From Phycisphaerales bacterium (GTDB lineage Bacteria; Planctomycetota; Phycisphaerae; Phycisphaerales; UBA1924), in NCBI GenBank assembly GCA_016709445.1, contig JADJMV010000011.1:163752-227751 (forward strand): a stretch of DNA of 64,000 nucleotides, in the 5' to 3' direction. Below the pieces are notes generated by a model. It saw only the letters and a program-made list of their open reading frames with translations. It searched no databases and was not told where the DNA came from. The position numbers and the translations under genes are program-made. Shown one piece after another: positions 24,691 through 33,922 of the stretch (its first letter is position 1; each line of letters starts with the position of its first letter).

Positions 24691-25986
24691 TCAGGGGAGT
24701 GACGGCAGGCCCGCCGCCAGCATCCCGACCACGCGTTCGACGGTCGACTCGCTGTCGATCCCGAACGCCGCGACCACCCGTCCGCGTCCATCCACCAGAA
24801 CCGCCGCGGCCTCGGCCCCGACGCGGACGCGGTCGATCGGGCGAGAGTCCTCGGCGCTCCAGGCCAGGAGCGGTGCGCGGCCCGTGGCGTCGGCACGCAC
24901 GCCCCTGAGCCATGCTGGCGTCAGCTCGCCGACCCTTGCGAGGATGTCTTCGCCCGGCTCGGCCACCAGCGCACACACCGTGTCTGCCAGTGTCATCCGC
25001 TTGTCGATCCGGCCCTCGATCCTGCCCCGCAGCAGCTCGCGGCGCAGATCTCTCGAGGCGTTCGAGGCCAGTGCGGCGATGGCCTCGAATCGAGCGGGAT
25101 CAACCGAGCTTCTCGCGAACAGGAGCAGGTGCAACTCCGGGGATGCGTCCTCGGGGGCGGGGGTGAGGAGGCGGTACGGCTGGCTGCCAGGTGTCAGCGT
25201 GAGCCCGATCCCGGGCCAGAGTGTCCCGGCCGTCACCGGGGGACCAAGCGGCTTGAGCGACCCGATTCCCGCGATCCGGCGCCGTCCGCTGCGGTCGATC
25301 GCCCAGTTCGCAGGGTCTCCGGGGCTGACGGACTTGCACTCGACGAGCAGCCTCGAGCCGGAGTCGGCATCGAGTCCGGCCTCGAACCGGCGAACCCGTG
25401 AGCCGACCAGATCCAGACTCGCCTCACCCGCCGACGAGCGTCCGCGGAGCCGCACGCCGCGCTCGCCATCCTGTTCGATCCGCTCGGCCGACTCCCATCG
25501 AATCGCGGGCAACAGCGGGCACCAGCGGACGTCTTCCTTGTCGAATGCGAGACTCAACTGCGGTATGGGTATAGCGGGGAGGAGTTCGCGGAGGACGTCG
25601 GCCGGGCTCGCGGCCGGATCTGAGGCCTGCAGTTCGGCGTAGGTGGACGGATCCAGCCGGTGAATCGCCACGAGCCGTCCCTGGCTGGCGGCGATGATGA
25701 TGTCGCCCAGTTCGAGCCTCGCCACGCCGGCGGGACCGGGGACGCAACGCACCGTCAGCGTGTGCATGTCGCTCCGGCGGGGACCGGTCAGAGTCACGCG
25801 GACTTCATCCGCCGTCGCCGCGAAGCGATACCTGGCAATGACAGCCCACAGCTGCGAAGAGACCTCCAGCGAGCCTGCGACAGCTGCGGGGGGCTCTGGC
25901 GTCGACCCGGCGGGCGACGGCGGCTCTGGTTGCGCCGCCGCGACGGCGCAGAGCGTCGCGCTGAGCAAGAGCCGAACGCGCCTCAA
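24691..25986 (-). CDS. Secreted protein of unknown function, coupled to folK
   Basis: The 431-residue product starts with a signal peptide (RRVRLLLSATLCAVAAAQ). The first domain resembles the LolA/DUF2092 type of exported lipid-binding beta fold (LWAVIARYRFAATADEVRV, then LELGDIIIAASQGRLVAIH). The C-terminal quarter (PLLAWSAEDSRPIDR, AAAVLVDGRGRVVAAFG) looks thioredoxin-like but has no CxxC motif. These are pattern-level impressions only. The start is a TTG at 25986 that overlaps the folK stop (TTGA), which implies translational coupling. The 3' end converges with the recombinase gene 10 bases away, with a small CCGTCA/TGACGG hairpin at the junction. Confidence 0.7.
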   Translation of the reverse strand: MRRVRLLLSATLCAVAAAQPEPPSPAGSTPEPPAAVAGSLEVSSQLWAVIARYRFAATADEVRVTLTGPRRSDMHTLTVRCVPGPAGVARLELGDIIIAASQGRLVAIHRLDPSTYAELQASDPAASPADVLRELLPAIPIPQLSLAFDKEDVRWCPLLPAIRWESAERIEQDGERGVRLRGRSSAGEASLDLVGSRVRRFEAGLDADSGSRLLVECKSVSPGDPANWAIDRSGRRRIAGIGSLKPLGPPVTAGTLWPGIGLTLTPGSQPYRLLTPAPEDASPELHLLLFARSSVDPARFEAIAALASNASRDLRRELLRGRIEGRIDKRMTLADTVCALVAEPGEDILARVGELTPAWLRGVRADATGRAPLLAWSAEDSRPIDRVRVGAEAAAVLVDGRGRVVAAFGIDSESTVERVVGMLAAGLPSLP

Positions 25987-26483
25987 GGCATACCCCCCGC
26001 AGTCTCGTGGCCCTGCAAGCGTTCGAACAATTGGAGGACGGTCCCGCCCACGGAGGGCACGCGGGTGTCCGGCGCGATCTCCGCCAGCGGCTCGAGGACG
26101 AACAGCCGCTCGCTCAGACGCGGGTGGGGAATGGTGAGTCCGGGCTCGCACATCTTGACATCAGCGTAGATCAGAATGTCGAGGTCGAGCGTGCGCGGGC
26201 CCCAGCGGGTCTCGCCGGCGCGGTCCCGCCCCCTCGACCGCTCGATCGCTTGCAGAGATTCGAGCAATCGGCGGGGTTGGAGGCCGGTCTCAACGGATGC
26301 GACGGCGTTGAGGAACGGGCCCTGAGCGACCGGGCCGACGGGCTCGGTCTCCCTGAAGGTGGAGACAGCGAGGAGCGTCGTCTCGGGGAGGTCGGCCAGG
26401 CTGGTGAGGGCGGCGCGGAGGTGGCCCCGCCGATCTCCGACGTTGGAGCCAAGGCCAATAAAGGCTTGTGCCGGCGGGGGCAT
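25983..26483 (-). CDS. folK: 6-hydroxymethyl-7,8-dihydropterin pyrophosphokinase
   Basis: FolK transfers pyrophosphate from ATP to 6-hydroxymethyl-7,8-dihydropterin in folate synthesis. The 166-residue protein has the family features in order: AFIGLGSNVGDRRGHL, the STFRETEPVGPVAQGPFLNAV segment that binds the pterin, the ERSRGRDRAGETRWGPRTLD loop, and LDILIYAD with the two metal-binding Asp residues, then IPHPRLSERLFVLEPLAEI. The length is normal. The start codon sits in a 14-base palindrome (26476-26489), which may be chance. It lies 62 bases past the fliA stop on the same strand and is coupled to the secreted protein gene downstream. Confidence 0.94.
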   Translation of the reverse strand: MPPPAQAFIGLGSNVGDRRGHLRAALTSLADLPETTLLAVSTFRETEPVGPVAQGPFLNAVASVETGLQPRRLLESLQAIERSRGRDRAGETRWGPRTLDLDILIYADVKMCEPGLTIPHPRLSERLFVLEPLAEIAPDTRVPSVGGTVLQLFERLQGHETAGGMP

Positions 26484-26545
26484 GCCCCCAAGTCAAGGAG
26501 CGCGGGGACCCCGGGGCAAGGCGGAGCGGAGGCGGGTCGGAAGGA

Positions 26546-27421
26546 CTATTGGGGTTCGTCGCCCTCGAGTTCCCGCATGCGGTGCTGCATCTGGGCCTTC
26601 AGACGGGCGAGGATCGAGCTGTGCATCTGGCTGACCCGCGACTCGGAGAGGTCGAGTGTCGCGCCGATCTCCTTCATCGTCATCCCCTCGTAGTAGTAGA
26701 GGAGCACAATGAGCTTCTCGGCGCGGCTGAGCCCCTTGGTGATCAGTTCCTTGAGATCGTTACGCTGGATCTCCGCGAGCGGGTTGGTCTGCGTCTCGTC
26801 CCGGATGACGTCGATCTCGCGCACATCCTTGGAACCGTCGCTGGGGAAGCACCGGCGATTGAGGCTGACGGTGCCAACCGCCTTGCCGTCGCGCATGTAC
26901 TTGTCGAGCTCTTCGGACTCCAGCCCGAGGCGGTCGGCGATCTCCTGCTCGGTGGCAGGGGTGCCGGATTCCATCTCGATCTTCTGACGGATCTGGTCAA
27001 TCTTGCCGGTCCGCTGGCGGACCAGACGGGGGACCCAGTCCATCGAGCGGAGCTCGTCGAGGATGGCGCCGCGAATTCGCGGGGCGCAGTAGGTCTCGAA
27101 TTTCACCTTGCGCTCGAGATCGAACGCATCGATGGCGTCCATCAGTCCGAACAGGCCGGCGCTCATGAGGTCCTCGAGATCAACCTCGTCCGGCAGGCGT
27201 GTATAGATCCGCTCGGCGTTGTAGCGCACGAGGGGGAGGTACTTCTCCATGAGGAAGTTGCGGATGCCTTCTTGGCCCGTCCGCTGGTATTCCAACCAAA
27301 CTTCCTCGATCGGCATGTCGTCGTACGGAGATGGCAAATTCGATGGCTCGGCGTGCCGTGCGTTCCGGCGCGCGATGCCACGAGATCCAACCCTACCCAT
27401 CGATGATCTGGCCATCGCCAT
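26546..27421 (-). CDS. fliA: Flagellar sigma factor FliA/WhiG (sigma-28)
   Basis: This sigma factor directs RNA polymerase to late flagellar promoters. The 291-residue protein has region 2 (YLPLVRYNAERIYTRLP, LMSAGLFGLMDAIDAFD, KFETYCAPRIRGAILDELR), region 3 (WVPRLVRQRTGKIDQI, TEQEIADRLGLESEEL) and region 4 (SRAEKLIVLLYYYEGMTMKE IG, then LSESRVSQMHSSILARL). The absence of regions 1 and 1.2 fits the FliA group. An AAGGAG stands six bases before the ATG at 27421. It is the last gene of the flagellar series. The anti-sigma factor FlgM was not found in the window. Confidence 0.94.
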   Translation of the reverse strand: MAMARSSMGRVGSRGIARRNARHAEPSNLPSPYDDMPIEEVWLEYQRTGQEGIRNFLMEKYLPLVRYNAERIYTRLPDEVDLEDLMSAGLFGLMDAIDAFDLERKVKFETYCAPRIRGAILDELRSMDWVPRLVRQRTGKIDQIRQKIEMESGTPATEQEIADRLGLESEELDKYMRDGKAVGTVSLNRRCFPSDGSKDVREIDVIRDETQTNPLAEIQRNDLKELITKGLSRAEKLIVLLYYYEGMTMKEIGATLDLSESRVSQMHSSILARLKAQMQHRMRELEGDEPQ

Positions 27422-27570
27422 GGTCCACTCCTTGACCCTGCTCGTTCAGCGTTCCAGCCCGAGAACCCTGCTGGAACGCCCGGTCGAAGCCGATCCATGG
27501 CCCGACCGCGAGGGAGTATACAAACTCTTCTCGCGGTGCACAGGCCGAGACCAACTTCTGCAAAAAACTT

Positions 27571-27873
27571 TCACGGACGTTGCTCCGCTTCGTCCTCAAC
27601 GACCTCGACAGGTATGGCCTCCCGGCGCGAACGCATCGAGACCGATTCGGGAATCGGTGTCGAACGCAACACATGCGTCAGGTGTTCGTTCAGACAGGCT
27701 TCAAGCACGGCGCCCAACACACGACCGATGGCGGATGCCGCGACCAAGACCACAAGGGATCGGGCCAGAGTCCCCGACGCTGCAGCACCCGAGACGAGTC
27801 CTGCGACCACCGCCACCGCGAATGCTGAAAGCGCGAACGCGACGCCGATCTGTCTCGCCACGCCGTCCGGCAT
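27571..27873 (-). CDS. Small two-helix membrane protein of the flagellar locus
   Basis: I do not recognise this 100-residue protein. It has two hydrophobic segments (IGVAFALSAFAVAVVAGLV at about residues 8-26 and TLARSLVVLVAASAIGRVLG after it), then a polar cytoplasmic or periplasmic tail with an acidic end. The ATG at 27873 was chosen because AGGGAGGAG stands eight bases upstream; an in-frame GTG at 27918 would add 15 residues. It lies between flhG (176 bases away) and fliA (149 bases away), all on one strand. Its position suggests a link with the flagellum or its regulation, but that is inference from location only. Confidence 0.6.
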   Translation of the reverse strand: MPDGVARQIGVAFALSAFAVAVVAGLVSGAAASGTLARSLVVLVAASAIGRVLGAVLEACLNEHLTHVLRSTPIPESVSMRSRREAIPVEVVEDEAEQRP

Positions 27874-28049
27874 TCGAGCGAACTCCTCCCTCTTTGTGCC
27901 CGCATGAGACTGACCCACGGCGGGCGTCTATCGGTCCACCGAGCCGCCGACTTGGGGGCTGTCCCAGCTTTCCTGCACGGATTCATCGACGCGGCCCACA
28001 AAGTCCGCACGCACCGCGCATGCCAATCCGACTCCCCCTGGGATTGACC

Positions 28050-28964
28050 CTAGTTGCCGGGCTGGAGGCGCACCGCCTCGGCCAACCCGATGGCGATGCG
28101 CAGGACGTCGCGGCTCGCCGGGCAGCGGGGCCACAGCAGCGTATGGGGCGACCGCTTCCGGACTGCGCGGGGGACATGTCGATCGGCCCGGACGTGCCCC
28201 AGCCGCTCGACCTCCACACCCAGAAAGCGCTCGCAACATCCTGCGAGCTTTGCGCTTACGCGATGAGCCTCCCCGTCGCCATCCGCCCCGCTGACCACCA
28301 GGCCGATCCGGGGCCGACGATCCCCATCGATCTCCCGCCTCCCAACCACACATTTCATGAGGCCGTAGGCGTCGGCGATCGAGGTCGGCTCCGGTGTCGC
28401 CACAACGAGCAGGAGATCCGCCGCGTCGGCGAACGCGAGCACCTCGCGGCCGATGCCAGCGCCGGTGTCCACCAAGACGAGGTCGCTGCGCCCGGAGAGG
28501 CCGGCGAGTTGCGAAAGCAAGTATGCGCGGCGCGGCGCGTCCAACTCGGCGACCCTGGCCACGCCGATCGCGCCGGGGATAAGGAGGAATCCACCGGGCG
28601 CTTCAACCACGCACGACTCAAGTCTCACACTCTCCGCACCCGGAGATCGTGGGGCGAGCAGCACGTCGTCCAGGCGTCGACCGGGCGCGAGGCCGCAGAG
28701 CACGTCTGCGTTGGCCATCCCCAGGTCCGCATCGAGCAGCGTGACCCGATGTCCGACCCGCGTCAGGCAGACGGCGAGGTTGACGGCAAGGTTGGTCTTG
28801 CCCACCCCGCCTTTCCCAGACGCGACCGCAACGATTGGGGCCCGACGGTGTTGTACGGAGGGCGCATCGGCCGGGGCGCCGGAAAGCGCCTCGACGAGCG
28901 CCCGCAGGCGCCACGCCTGATCACGCGGGCGCGAGGCCTCAGGGGGGATCGCAATCGCGCTCAT
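28050..28964 (-). CDS. flhG: MinD-like ATPase FlhG (flagellar number regulator)
   Basis: FlhG is a ParA/MinD family ATPase that limits flagellar number and stimulates the GTPase FlhF at the membrane. The 304-residue protein has the deviant Walker A motif ASGKGGVGKTNLAVNLA near residue 53, the LLDADLGMANADVLCGL segment, and VLVDTGAGIGREVLAFAD, where the Asp is the Walker B residue. A DQAWRLRALVE-like N-terminus may form the FlhF-activating helix. The ATG at 28964 shares its first base with the flhF stop (TGATG), so the two are translationally coupled. The order flhA-flhF-flhG-fliA is the same as in many polar flagellates. Confidence 0.92.
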   Translation of the reverse strand: MSAIAIPPEASRPRDQAWRLRALVEALSGAPADAPSVQHRRAPIVAVASGKGGVGKTNLAVNLAVCLTRVGHRVTLLDADLGMANADVLCGLAPGRRLDDVLLAPRSPGAESVRLESCVVEAPGGFLLIPGAIGVARVAELDAPRRAYLLSQLAGLSGRSDLVLVDTGAGIGREVLAFADAADLLLVVATPEPTSIADAYGLMKCVVGRREIDGDRRPRIGLVVSGADGDGEAHRVSAKLAGCCERFLGVEVERLGHVRADRHVPRAVRKRSPHTLLWPRCPASRDVLRIAIGLAEAVRLQPGN

Positions 28965-30514
28965 CAGGCCCTCCCCGTCGGAACTCTCCAGGCGGGAGCC
29001 CCATCGAGGACGAGCCTTGCCAGCCGGTCAGCGCCGGCCGGCTCGATGTGATCGGGGACCTCCTGTCCCGTGGTGACATGGCTCAAGGGAAGCCGGACGC
29101 GACGGGCGATGTTGGCGATGACCCCAAACTCCACCGCCTCGTCGAGCTTGGTGAGGATGAGCTTCTGCGGGCCGAGTGCGCCGAATCTCTCCGCCGCCGC
29201 GACAATGACGGACTCGGCCGCGGCGAGGGAAAGCACGAGGTGGCACGCATCGGGCTTGGCGGCATCGAGCAACTCGGCGAGTTCATCCAGTCGCGCGCTG
29301 TCGTGCTGCGAGCGGCCAGCGGTATCCAGGAGCACGACATCGCATGCGCCCAGCGAGTCGATCGCACCCGGGAGATCCTGGGCCGAAAGCACGACCTTGA
29401 GGGGCAGTCCCACGATGTCGGCGTACGTCCGGAGTTGCTCCACCGCGGCGATGCGATAGGTATCCGCCGTGATGAGGCCGACCTTTTTGCCATACCTGAG
29501 TTTCAGGTTTGCCGCGAGCTTGGCGACGGTGGTGGTTTTGCCCACGCCGGTCGGTCCGATCAAGGCGATGACGGATGGACGCCCGATTTCGGCCCTTGCC
29601 GCAGGAGTGGTCGCCGGAGCGACCGGGATCAGCTTGGCGAGGTGACGGAGCAGCGAATCACGCACGACGCCGGGATCACCCAATTCTTCGGCAGTCAACT
29701 CGTCCCGCACAGCGGAGGTCAGTTCGTCGGCGACCTCCGTGGATACCTGGTTGTTCAGCAACTGCATATAAAGATCGAACAGCGGGCCCGTGCTGACCGC
29801 GGCATCCGGTGAGGCACCACCGCTGCCCGAACTGGCCCGCGCCTCTGCGCGGCGGGTGGACTGGAGGACCTGACCGACGAGGCGCCGGATGGCCGCGAGT
29901 TCCTCCTCCAGCGCGGCCTGTGCCCGCGGGGTGGTCGGCGCGGGAGTGACCCGGCCGGCGCTCAGTCGGGAGGTGTCCGCTGAGAGGCGTCTGGGCTCTG
30001 CGGGAATCTCCGGCCCGGCCGGCGCGGCGACCGATTCCGATGCGAGGGGTTCGCGGGGCGGGGCGCGCTCACCCTCGGTCCGGGCGTCTCGGGAGGCCGA
30101 GTTCGGGGAAGGCGCCAGGACCGGCGAGGAAGCCGGCCGACCTCGGACCACGACCTCGGGGGGTGTCCGCTCCTGGCGCTGGAACCAGGGAGGGGTAGGG
30201 ATAAACGCCTCCGCCGTCCCACCGACGGCTGCCCGGCCCGGATCGAGCAGCGCCCCCAATTGTCCCGGCGCGGCCGGCGTGCCACCGCCAGCGGCACTCA
30301 TCTCGCGGGGGCGGATTCGTTTGGGTGCGAACTGGGGGCTCTCTGCCGACGCGGTGATTTCCACGCGGTTCCTGGCGCCGACGCCCATCACCCCCCCGAC
30401 GCGGAAGGAACGCGTGTGCAGAATGACCGCGTCGGCCCCCAGGTCCTTCTTGACCTCAGCGAGGGCGTCCGCCATGGAATCGCCGTGATATGTCTTCAGC
30501 GTCGTCGTCGCCAT
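28964..30514 (-). CDS. flhF: Flagellar SRP-type GTPase FlhF
   Basis: FlhF is a signal-recognition-particle GTPase that sets the place where flagella are built. The 516-residue protein has an N-terminal segment typical of FlhF (TLKTYHGDSMADALAEVKKD), then a long proline- and alanine-rich linker. After these comes the N-G domain, with the P-loop GPTGVGKTTTVAKLAANL from residue 320, TADTYRIAAVEQLRTYADI, VVLLDTAGRSQHD and ILTKLDEAVEFG. The linker is longer than in most FlhF proteins. Paired with FlhG it suggests polar or otherwise restricted flagellar placement. It overlaps flhG by one base and starts 72 bases past the flhA stop. Confidence 0.94.
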   Translation of the reverse strand: MATTTLKTYHGDSMADALAEVKKDLGADAVILHTRSFRVGGVMGVGARNRVEITASAESPQFAPKRIRPREMSAAGGGTPAAPGQLGALLDPGRAAVGGTAEAFIPTPPWFQRQERTPPEVVVRGRPASSPVLAPSPNSASRDARTEGERAPPREPLASESVAAPAGPEIPAEPRRLSADTSRLSAGRVTPAPTTPRAQAALEEELAAIRRLVGQVLQSTRRAEARASSGSGGASPDAAVSTGPLFDLYMQLLNNQVSTEVADELTSAVRDELTAEELGDPGVVRDSLLRHLAKLIPVAPATTPAARAEIGRPSVIALIGPTGVGKTTTVAKLAANLKLRYGKKVGLITADTYRIAAVEQLRTYADIVGLPLKVVLSAQDLPGAIDSLGACDVVLLDTAGRSQHDSARLDELAELLDAAKPDACHLVLSLAAAESVIVAAAERFGALGPQKLILTKLDEAVEFGVIANIARRVRLPLSHVTTGQEVPDHIEPAGADRLARLVLDGAPAWRVPTGRA

Positions 30515-30586
30515 CCGTGGCTCCTCGATGACGCGAGCACTCTACCGCGGGTCGGCCAGATTTGCCAGCGGCGGGCGCAAGTTCTG

Positions 30587-32752
30587 TCAGGCGGCGCTCG
30601 CCGCCGGGGAAGCCGGATCCCCGCCGACGAGCCCGAGGGTCTCGACCTCGACGCCCGGAGGCACCTCGTTGTAGCCCAAGACCACGACGGTCGGCAGGTG
30701 GGGCTCGACGAGCTGGCGCACCACGCCGCGGACCTGCGGGGAGGCGATCACGACGGGATGGTGGCCGCCCGCCGTCACCCGCTGGAGCGACCGCAGCACC
30801 TGCTCGGCCACCCGATTGGCGACGCGGGCGGGCATGTTGATACTGGTGCCGGCGGGGCCCCGATCGACGTAGGACGCGATCTGGTCCTCGAAGGCCGGAT
30901 CGAGCGTGACCGAGACAAGCTTGGGCTTCCCCCCGTCGCCGGGGATCGTGTACTGCTCGCAGATGGCCCGACGGAGGGCGTTGCGGACATACTCGGTCAG
31001 CACGTCGAGGTCCTTGCTCCGCGGGGCCCAGTCGGCCAGGGTCTCGACAATGGTCTCCATGTCGCGGATGGGGACGCGTTCTCTCAAAAGGTTGTGGAGC
31101 ACGCGCTGGAGTTCGGCGACCTTGAAGATCCCGGGGATCGCCTCCTCGACCAGCTTCGGGGCCTTGGCCCGCAGGTTCTCGACCAGGTTGTTGACTTCCT
31201 CACGGGTGAGCAATTCGTGGCCGTGCTGCTTGACGATCTCGGTCAGGTGCGTGGCCAGCACGCTGGTAGGATCGACCACGGTGTAGTTCATGGTTTCGGC
31301 GCGGTGCCGATGCCCTGGTTCGATCCACCACGCGTCGAGCCCGAACGCCGGCTCCTTCGTCGGCTCGCCCTGCACCCTCCCGGTGGCGATGCCGGAGTCC
31401 ATGGCCATGAGCAGGCCGGGGCGGAGATCGCCCGCCGCGACCACCGCGCCGCGGATCTTGACCCGGTACTGGCCGGGCTCGAGCTGGATGTTGTCCCGGA
31501 TGCGGACCGGGGGCATGACCAGGCCCAGGTCCGCGGCCAGTTGGCGACGGATCGCGGAAATCCGCTCGAGCAGGTCGCCGCCCTGCCCGGCGTCGACCAG
31601 CGGCACGAGGCCGTATCCGATCTCGAGTTCGAGGGTGTCAACCTTGAGCAGGTTCTCGATGGGAGGGGGCTCTGCCGGAGCCTGGGCTTGCTCGTCGGCA
31701 CGCTCCTCGGCGTGCCTGGACTTCGCTCGGGCCGCCCGGACCATCCCGAACGCGAGGGCGCCGAGGCCGGCCCCGGTCGTCAGCAGCGGGATCGTGGGCA
31801 GAGGGGTGAACGCGAGGAGGCAGAGGAACCCCGATGTGATCGCCAGGCCCCGGGGCTGGCTGATGAGCTGGCCGGTGAGTTCCTCGCCCAGGTCTTCCTT
31901 CGAGCCCGAACGTGTGACGATGAGCGCGGCCGCGATCGAGATGACGAACGAGGGGATCTGGCTGGTCAGGCCGTCGCCGATGGTGAGCTTTGTGAAGACC
32001 TGCGCGGTCTGCATAAACGGCCAGCCCCGCTCGATGATGCCCACGGCCAGGCCGCCAACGATGTTTACCGCGGTGATGATGATGCCGGCGACGGCATCGC
32101 CGCGGACGAACTTGCTGGCACCGTCCATCGCGCCGAAGAAGTCCGCCTCCTGGGAGATCTCGAGCCGACGTCGCCTCGCCTCGGCCTCGTTGATGATGCC
32201 CGCGTTGAGGTCCGAATCGATCGCCATCTGCTTGCCGGGCATTGCGTCGAGTGTAAACCGTGCGGCAACCTCGCTGATCCGCGTCGCGCCCTTGGTGATC
32301 ACGACGAACTGCACGATGACAAGGATCATGAAGATGACGACGCCCACGAAGAGCGAGTCGCCCGCCACGAACTGGCCGAACGCGCTGATCACCCTGCCGG
32401 CAACCCCGATTGCCTCGTCGGGCGTGGCGGCATCCGCCGTGAGGATGAGCCTGGTCGAAGCGATATTGAGCACCAGCCGGAGCATGGTGGTTGCGAGGAG
32501 CAGCGAGGGGAAGACGCTGAAGTCCAGCGGCTTGGCCATGTAGATCGTCGTCAGGAGGATGATCACGGCAAGGGAGATATTGGCCGAGATCAGCATGTCC
32601 ATGATCAGCGGCGGCAGTGGGATGAGGATGACCACCAGGAGCAGGACGAAGCTGAGCGGGACGATGATCCCCTTGTGCCGGTGGGCGAGCGATAGCCATC
32701 GCGGCATCCCGCCCGTTCCCTCGCCGCCCGCCTGTCCGACTCGATCCGCCAC
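30587..32752 (-). CDS. flhA: Flagellar export gate protein FlhA
   Basis: FlhA forms the nonameric export gate of the flagellar type III apparatus in the inner membrane. The 721-residue protein has about eight membrane helices in its first half, starting at IVPLSFVLLLVVILIPLPPL. The conserved cytoplasmic FHIPEP-type loop is seen around RFTLDAMPGKQMAIDSDLNAG. The soluble C-terminal domain follows (TRVQGEPTKEPAFG-like segment, NYTVVDPTSVLATHLTEIVK, EQYTI). The length is normal for FlhA. The start is GTG at 32752 with GGGAGG upstream. It lies 18 bases past flhB on the same strand. Injectisome homologues are excluded by the flagellar context. Confidence 0.96.
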   Translation of the reverse strand: MADRVGQAGGEGTGGMPRWLSLAHRHKGIIVPLSFVLLLVVILIPLPPLIMDMLISANISLAVIILLTTIYMAKPLDFSVFPSLLLATTMLRLVLNIASTRLILTADAATPDEAIGVAGRVISAFGQFVAGDSLFVGVVIFMILVIVQFVVITKGATRISEVAARFTLDAMPGKQMAIDSDLNAGIINEAEARRRRLEISQEADFFGAMDGASKFVRGDAVAGIIITAVNIVGGLAVGIIERGWPFMQTAQVFTKLTIGDGLTSQIPSFVISIAAALIVTRSGSKEDLGEELTGQLISQPRGLAITSGFLCLLAFTPLPTIPLLTTGAGLGALAFGMVRAARAKSRHAEERADEQAQAPAEPPPIENLLKVDTLELEIGYGLVPLVDAGQGGDLLERISAIRRQLAADLGLVMPPVRIRDNIQLEPGQYRVKIRGAVVAAGDLRPGLLMAMDSGIATGRVQGEPTKEPAFGLDAWWIEPGHRHRAETMNYTVVDPTSVLATHLTEIVKQHGHELLTREEVNNLVENLRAKAPKLVEEAIPGIFKVAELQRVLHNLLRERVPIRDMETIVETLADWAPRSKDLDVLTEYVRNALRRAICEQYTIPGDGGKPKLVSVTLDPAFEDQIASYVDRGPAGTSINMPARVANRVAEQVLRSLQRVTAGGHHPVVIASPQVRGVVRQLVEPHLPTVVVLGYNEVPPGVEVETLGLVGGDPASPAASAA

Positions 32753-32770
32753 GATGTACCGACCTCCCGG

Positions 32771-33913
32771 CTAGCCGACCCGCTGCTTCGCTCGACGCCC
32801 CGGCGCCGGACGATCACTCCGCGTCGCCTCCCGGCCGGCCCGCGCCGACCTGGACCGCTGCTCCAGCCGATAGACGTAGGCCAGGATCTCCGCCACGGCC
32901 TCGTAATACTCGGAGGAGATCTCCCGGCCCACTTCGACGCCGTAGTAGAGCCCGCGCGCCAGCGGGGGGCGCTCGATGATGGGCACACCGGCCGCGGCGG
33001 CGACGACGCGGATACGCTGGGCCATATAGTCCGCGCCCTTGGCCACGACCCGGGGCGCACCCATCGCTTCTTCGTCGTAGCGCAGCGCCACTGCAAAGTG
33101 CGTGGGGTTGGTCACCACGACGTCGGCAAGCGGCACCTGCTGCTGGATCCGCTGCATGACGATGTCACGCATCATGCGGAATCGGCGCCCCTTGAGCTGT
33201 GGGTCGCCGTCCATGCTCCGACGCTCGTCCTTGACCTCCTGCTTGGTCATCTTGAGGTCCTGGGTGTGCTGCCAGCGCTGGTACAGCCAGTCGATCACGC
33301 CGATCACGAGGAGGACCGCCGCCAGCCACAACGCCAGGGCCAGGAGCATCCTCGCGATGAGCACCATGCCTTCCGCCGCGCCGAGCGCAGGGAGGCCGAC
33401 GATCTTGGGGGTCCCCCGGGCGATGATCGAGACCGCGAGCGCGAGCACGACGGCGAGCGTGACAGAGTTCACGGCAGACTTCACGATGCCGCGCTTGCCG
33501 AACAGCCTCTTCAGGCCGGCGGCGGGGCTGATCTTGGAGAGCTTCGGCATCAGCGGCTTCGTGCTGACATTCCACCCGACCTGGAGGAACTGGGCGATGA
33601 AGGAGATGATCGCCGCGGCCAGGAGCATCGGAACCATCACGCTCGCCCCGTCTACCGCGACCGACTTGGCCAGGGGCCAGACCGAGGCGGGATCGGTGGA
33701 CCAGCCCGCGCCCTCGGACGCGTACGAGCGCTCCATGATCGACAGGAACGCGCGGACGATGAAGCCCCCGGCGACGACGAGCAGCACCACGCCCGCTGCC
33801 AGGTCGATCGCGGCGCTGAGCTCCTGGCTCTTGGCGATCTGGCCACGCTCACGCGCCTCGCTGAGGCGGCGTGATGTCGGCTGCTCGGTCTTCTCGCCCA
33901 TGTCCTCCGGCAT
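32771..33913 (-). CDS. flhB: Flagellar export switch protein FlhB
   Basis: FlhB controls the change from rod/hook to filament export after it cuts itself. The 380-residue protein has a polar N-terminus (EKTEQPTSRRLSEARERGQI AKS), four membrane helices, then the C-terminal cytoplasmic domain. The autocleavage motif TNPTHFAVALRY is present with N269-P270-T271-H272. A basic tail ends the protein. GGAG stands before the ATG at 33913. It lies between fliR (9 bases) and flhA (18 bases) on one strand. FliK, the ruler that triggers the switch, is encoded in the same locus at 42818. Confidence 0.96.
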   Translation of the reverse strand: MPEDMGEKTEQPTSRRLSEARERGQIAKSQELSAAIDLAAGVVLLVVAGGFIVRAFLSIMERSYASEGAGWSTDPASVWPLAKSVAVDGASVMVPMLLAAAIISFIAQFLQVGWNVSTKPLMPKLSKISPAAGLKRLFGKRGIVKSAVNSVTLAVVLALAVSIIARGTPKIVGLPALGAAEGMVLIARMLLALALWLAAVLLVIGVIDWLYQRWQHTQDLKMTKQEVKDERRSMDGDPQLKGRRFRMMRDIVMQRIQQQVPLADVVVTNPTHFAVALRYDEEAMGAPRVVAKGADYMAQRIRVVAAAAGVPIIERPPLARGLYYGVEVGREISSEYYEAVAEILAYVYRLEQRSRSARAGREATRSDRPAPGRRAKQRVG

Positions 33914-33922
33914 CGTTGCTCC

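Noticed and set aside
30260..32695. An 811-residue plus-strand open frame opposite flhA
   Set aside because: It has shadow composition and no motif; FlhA on the minus strand explains the open frame.
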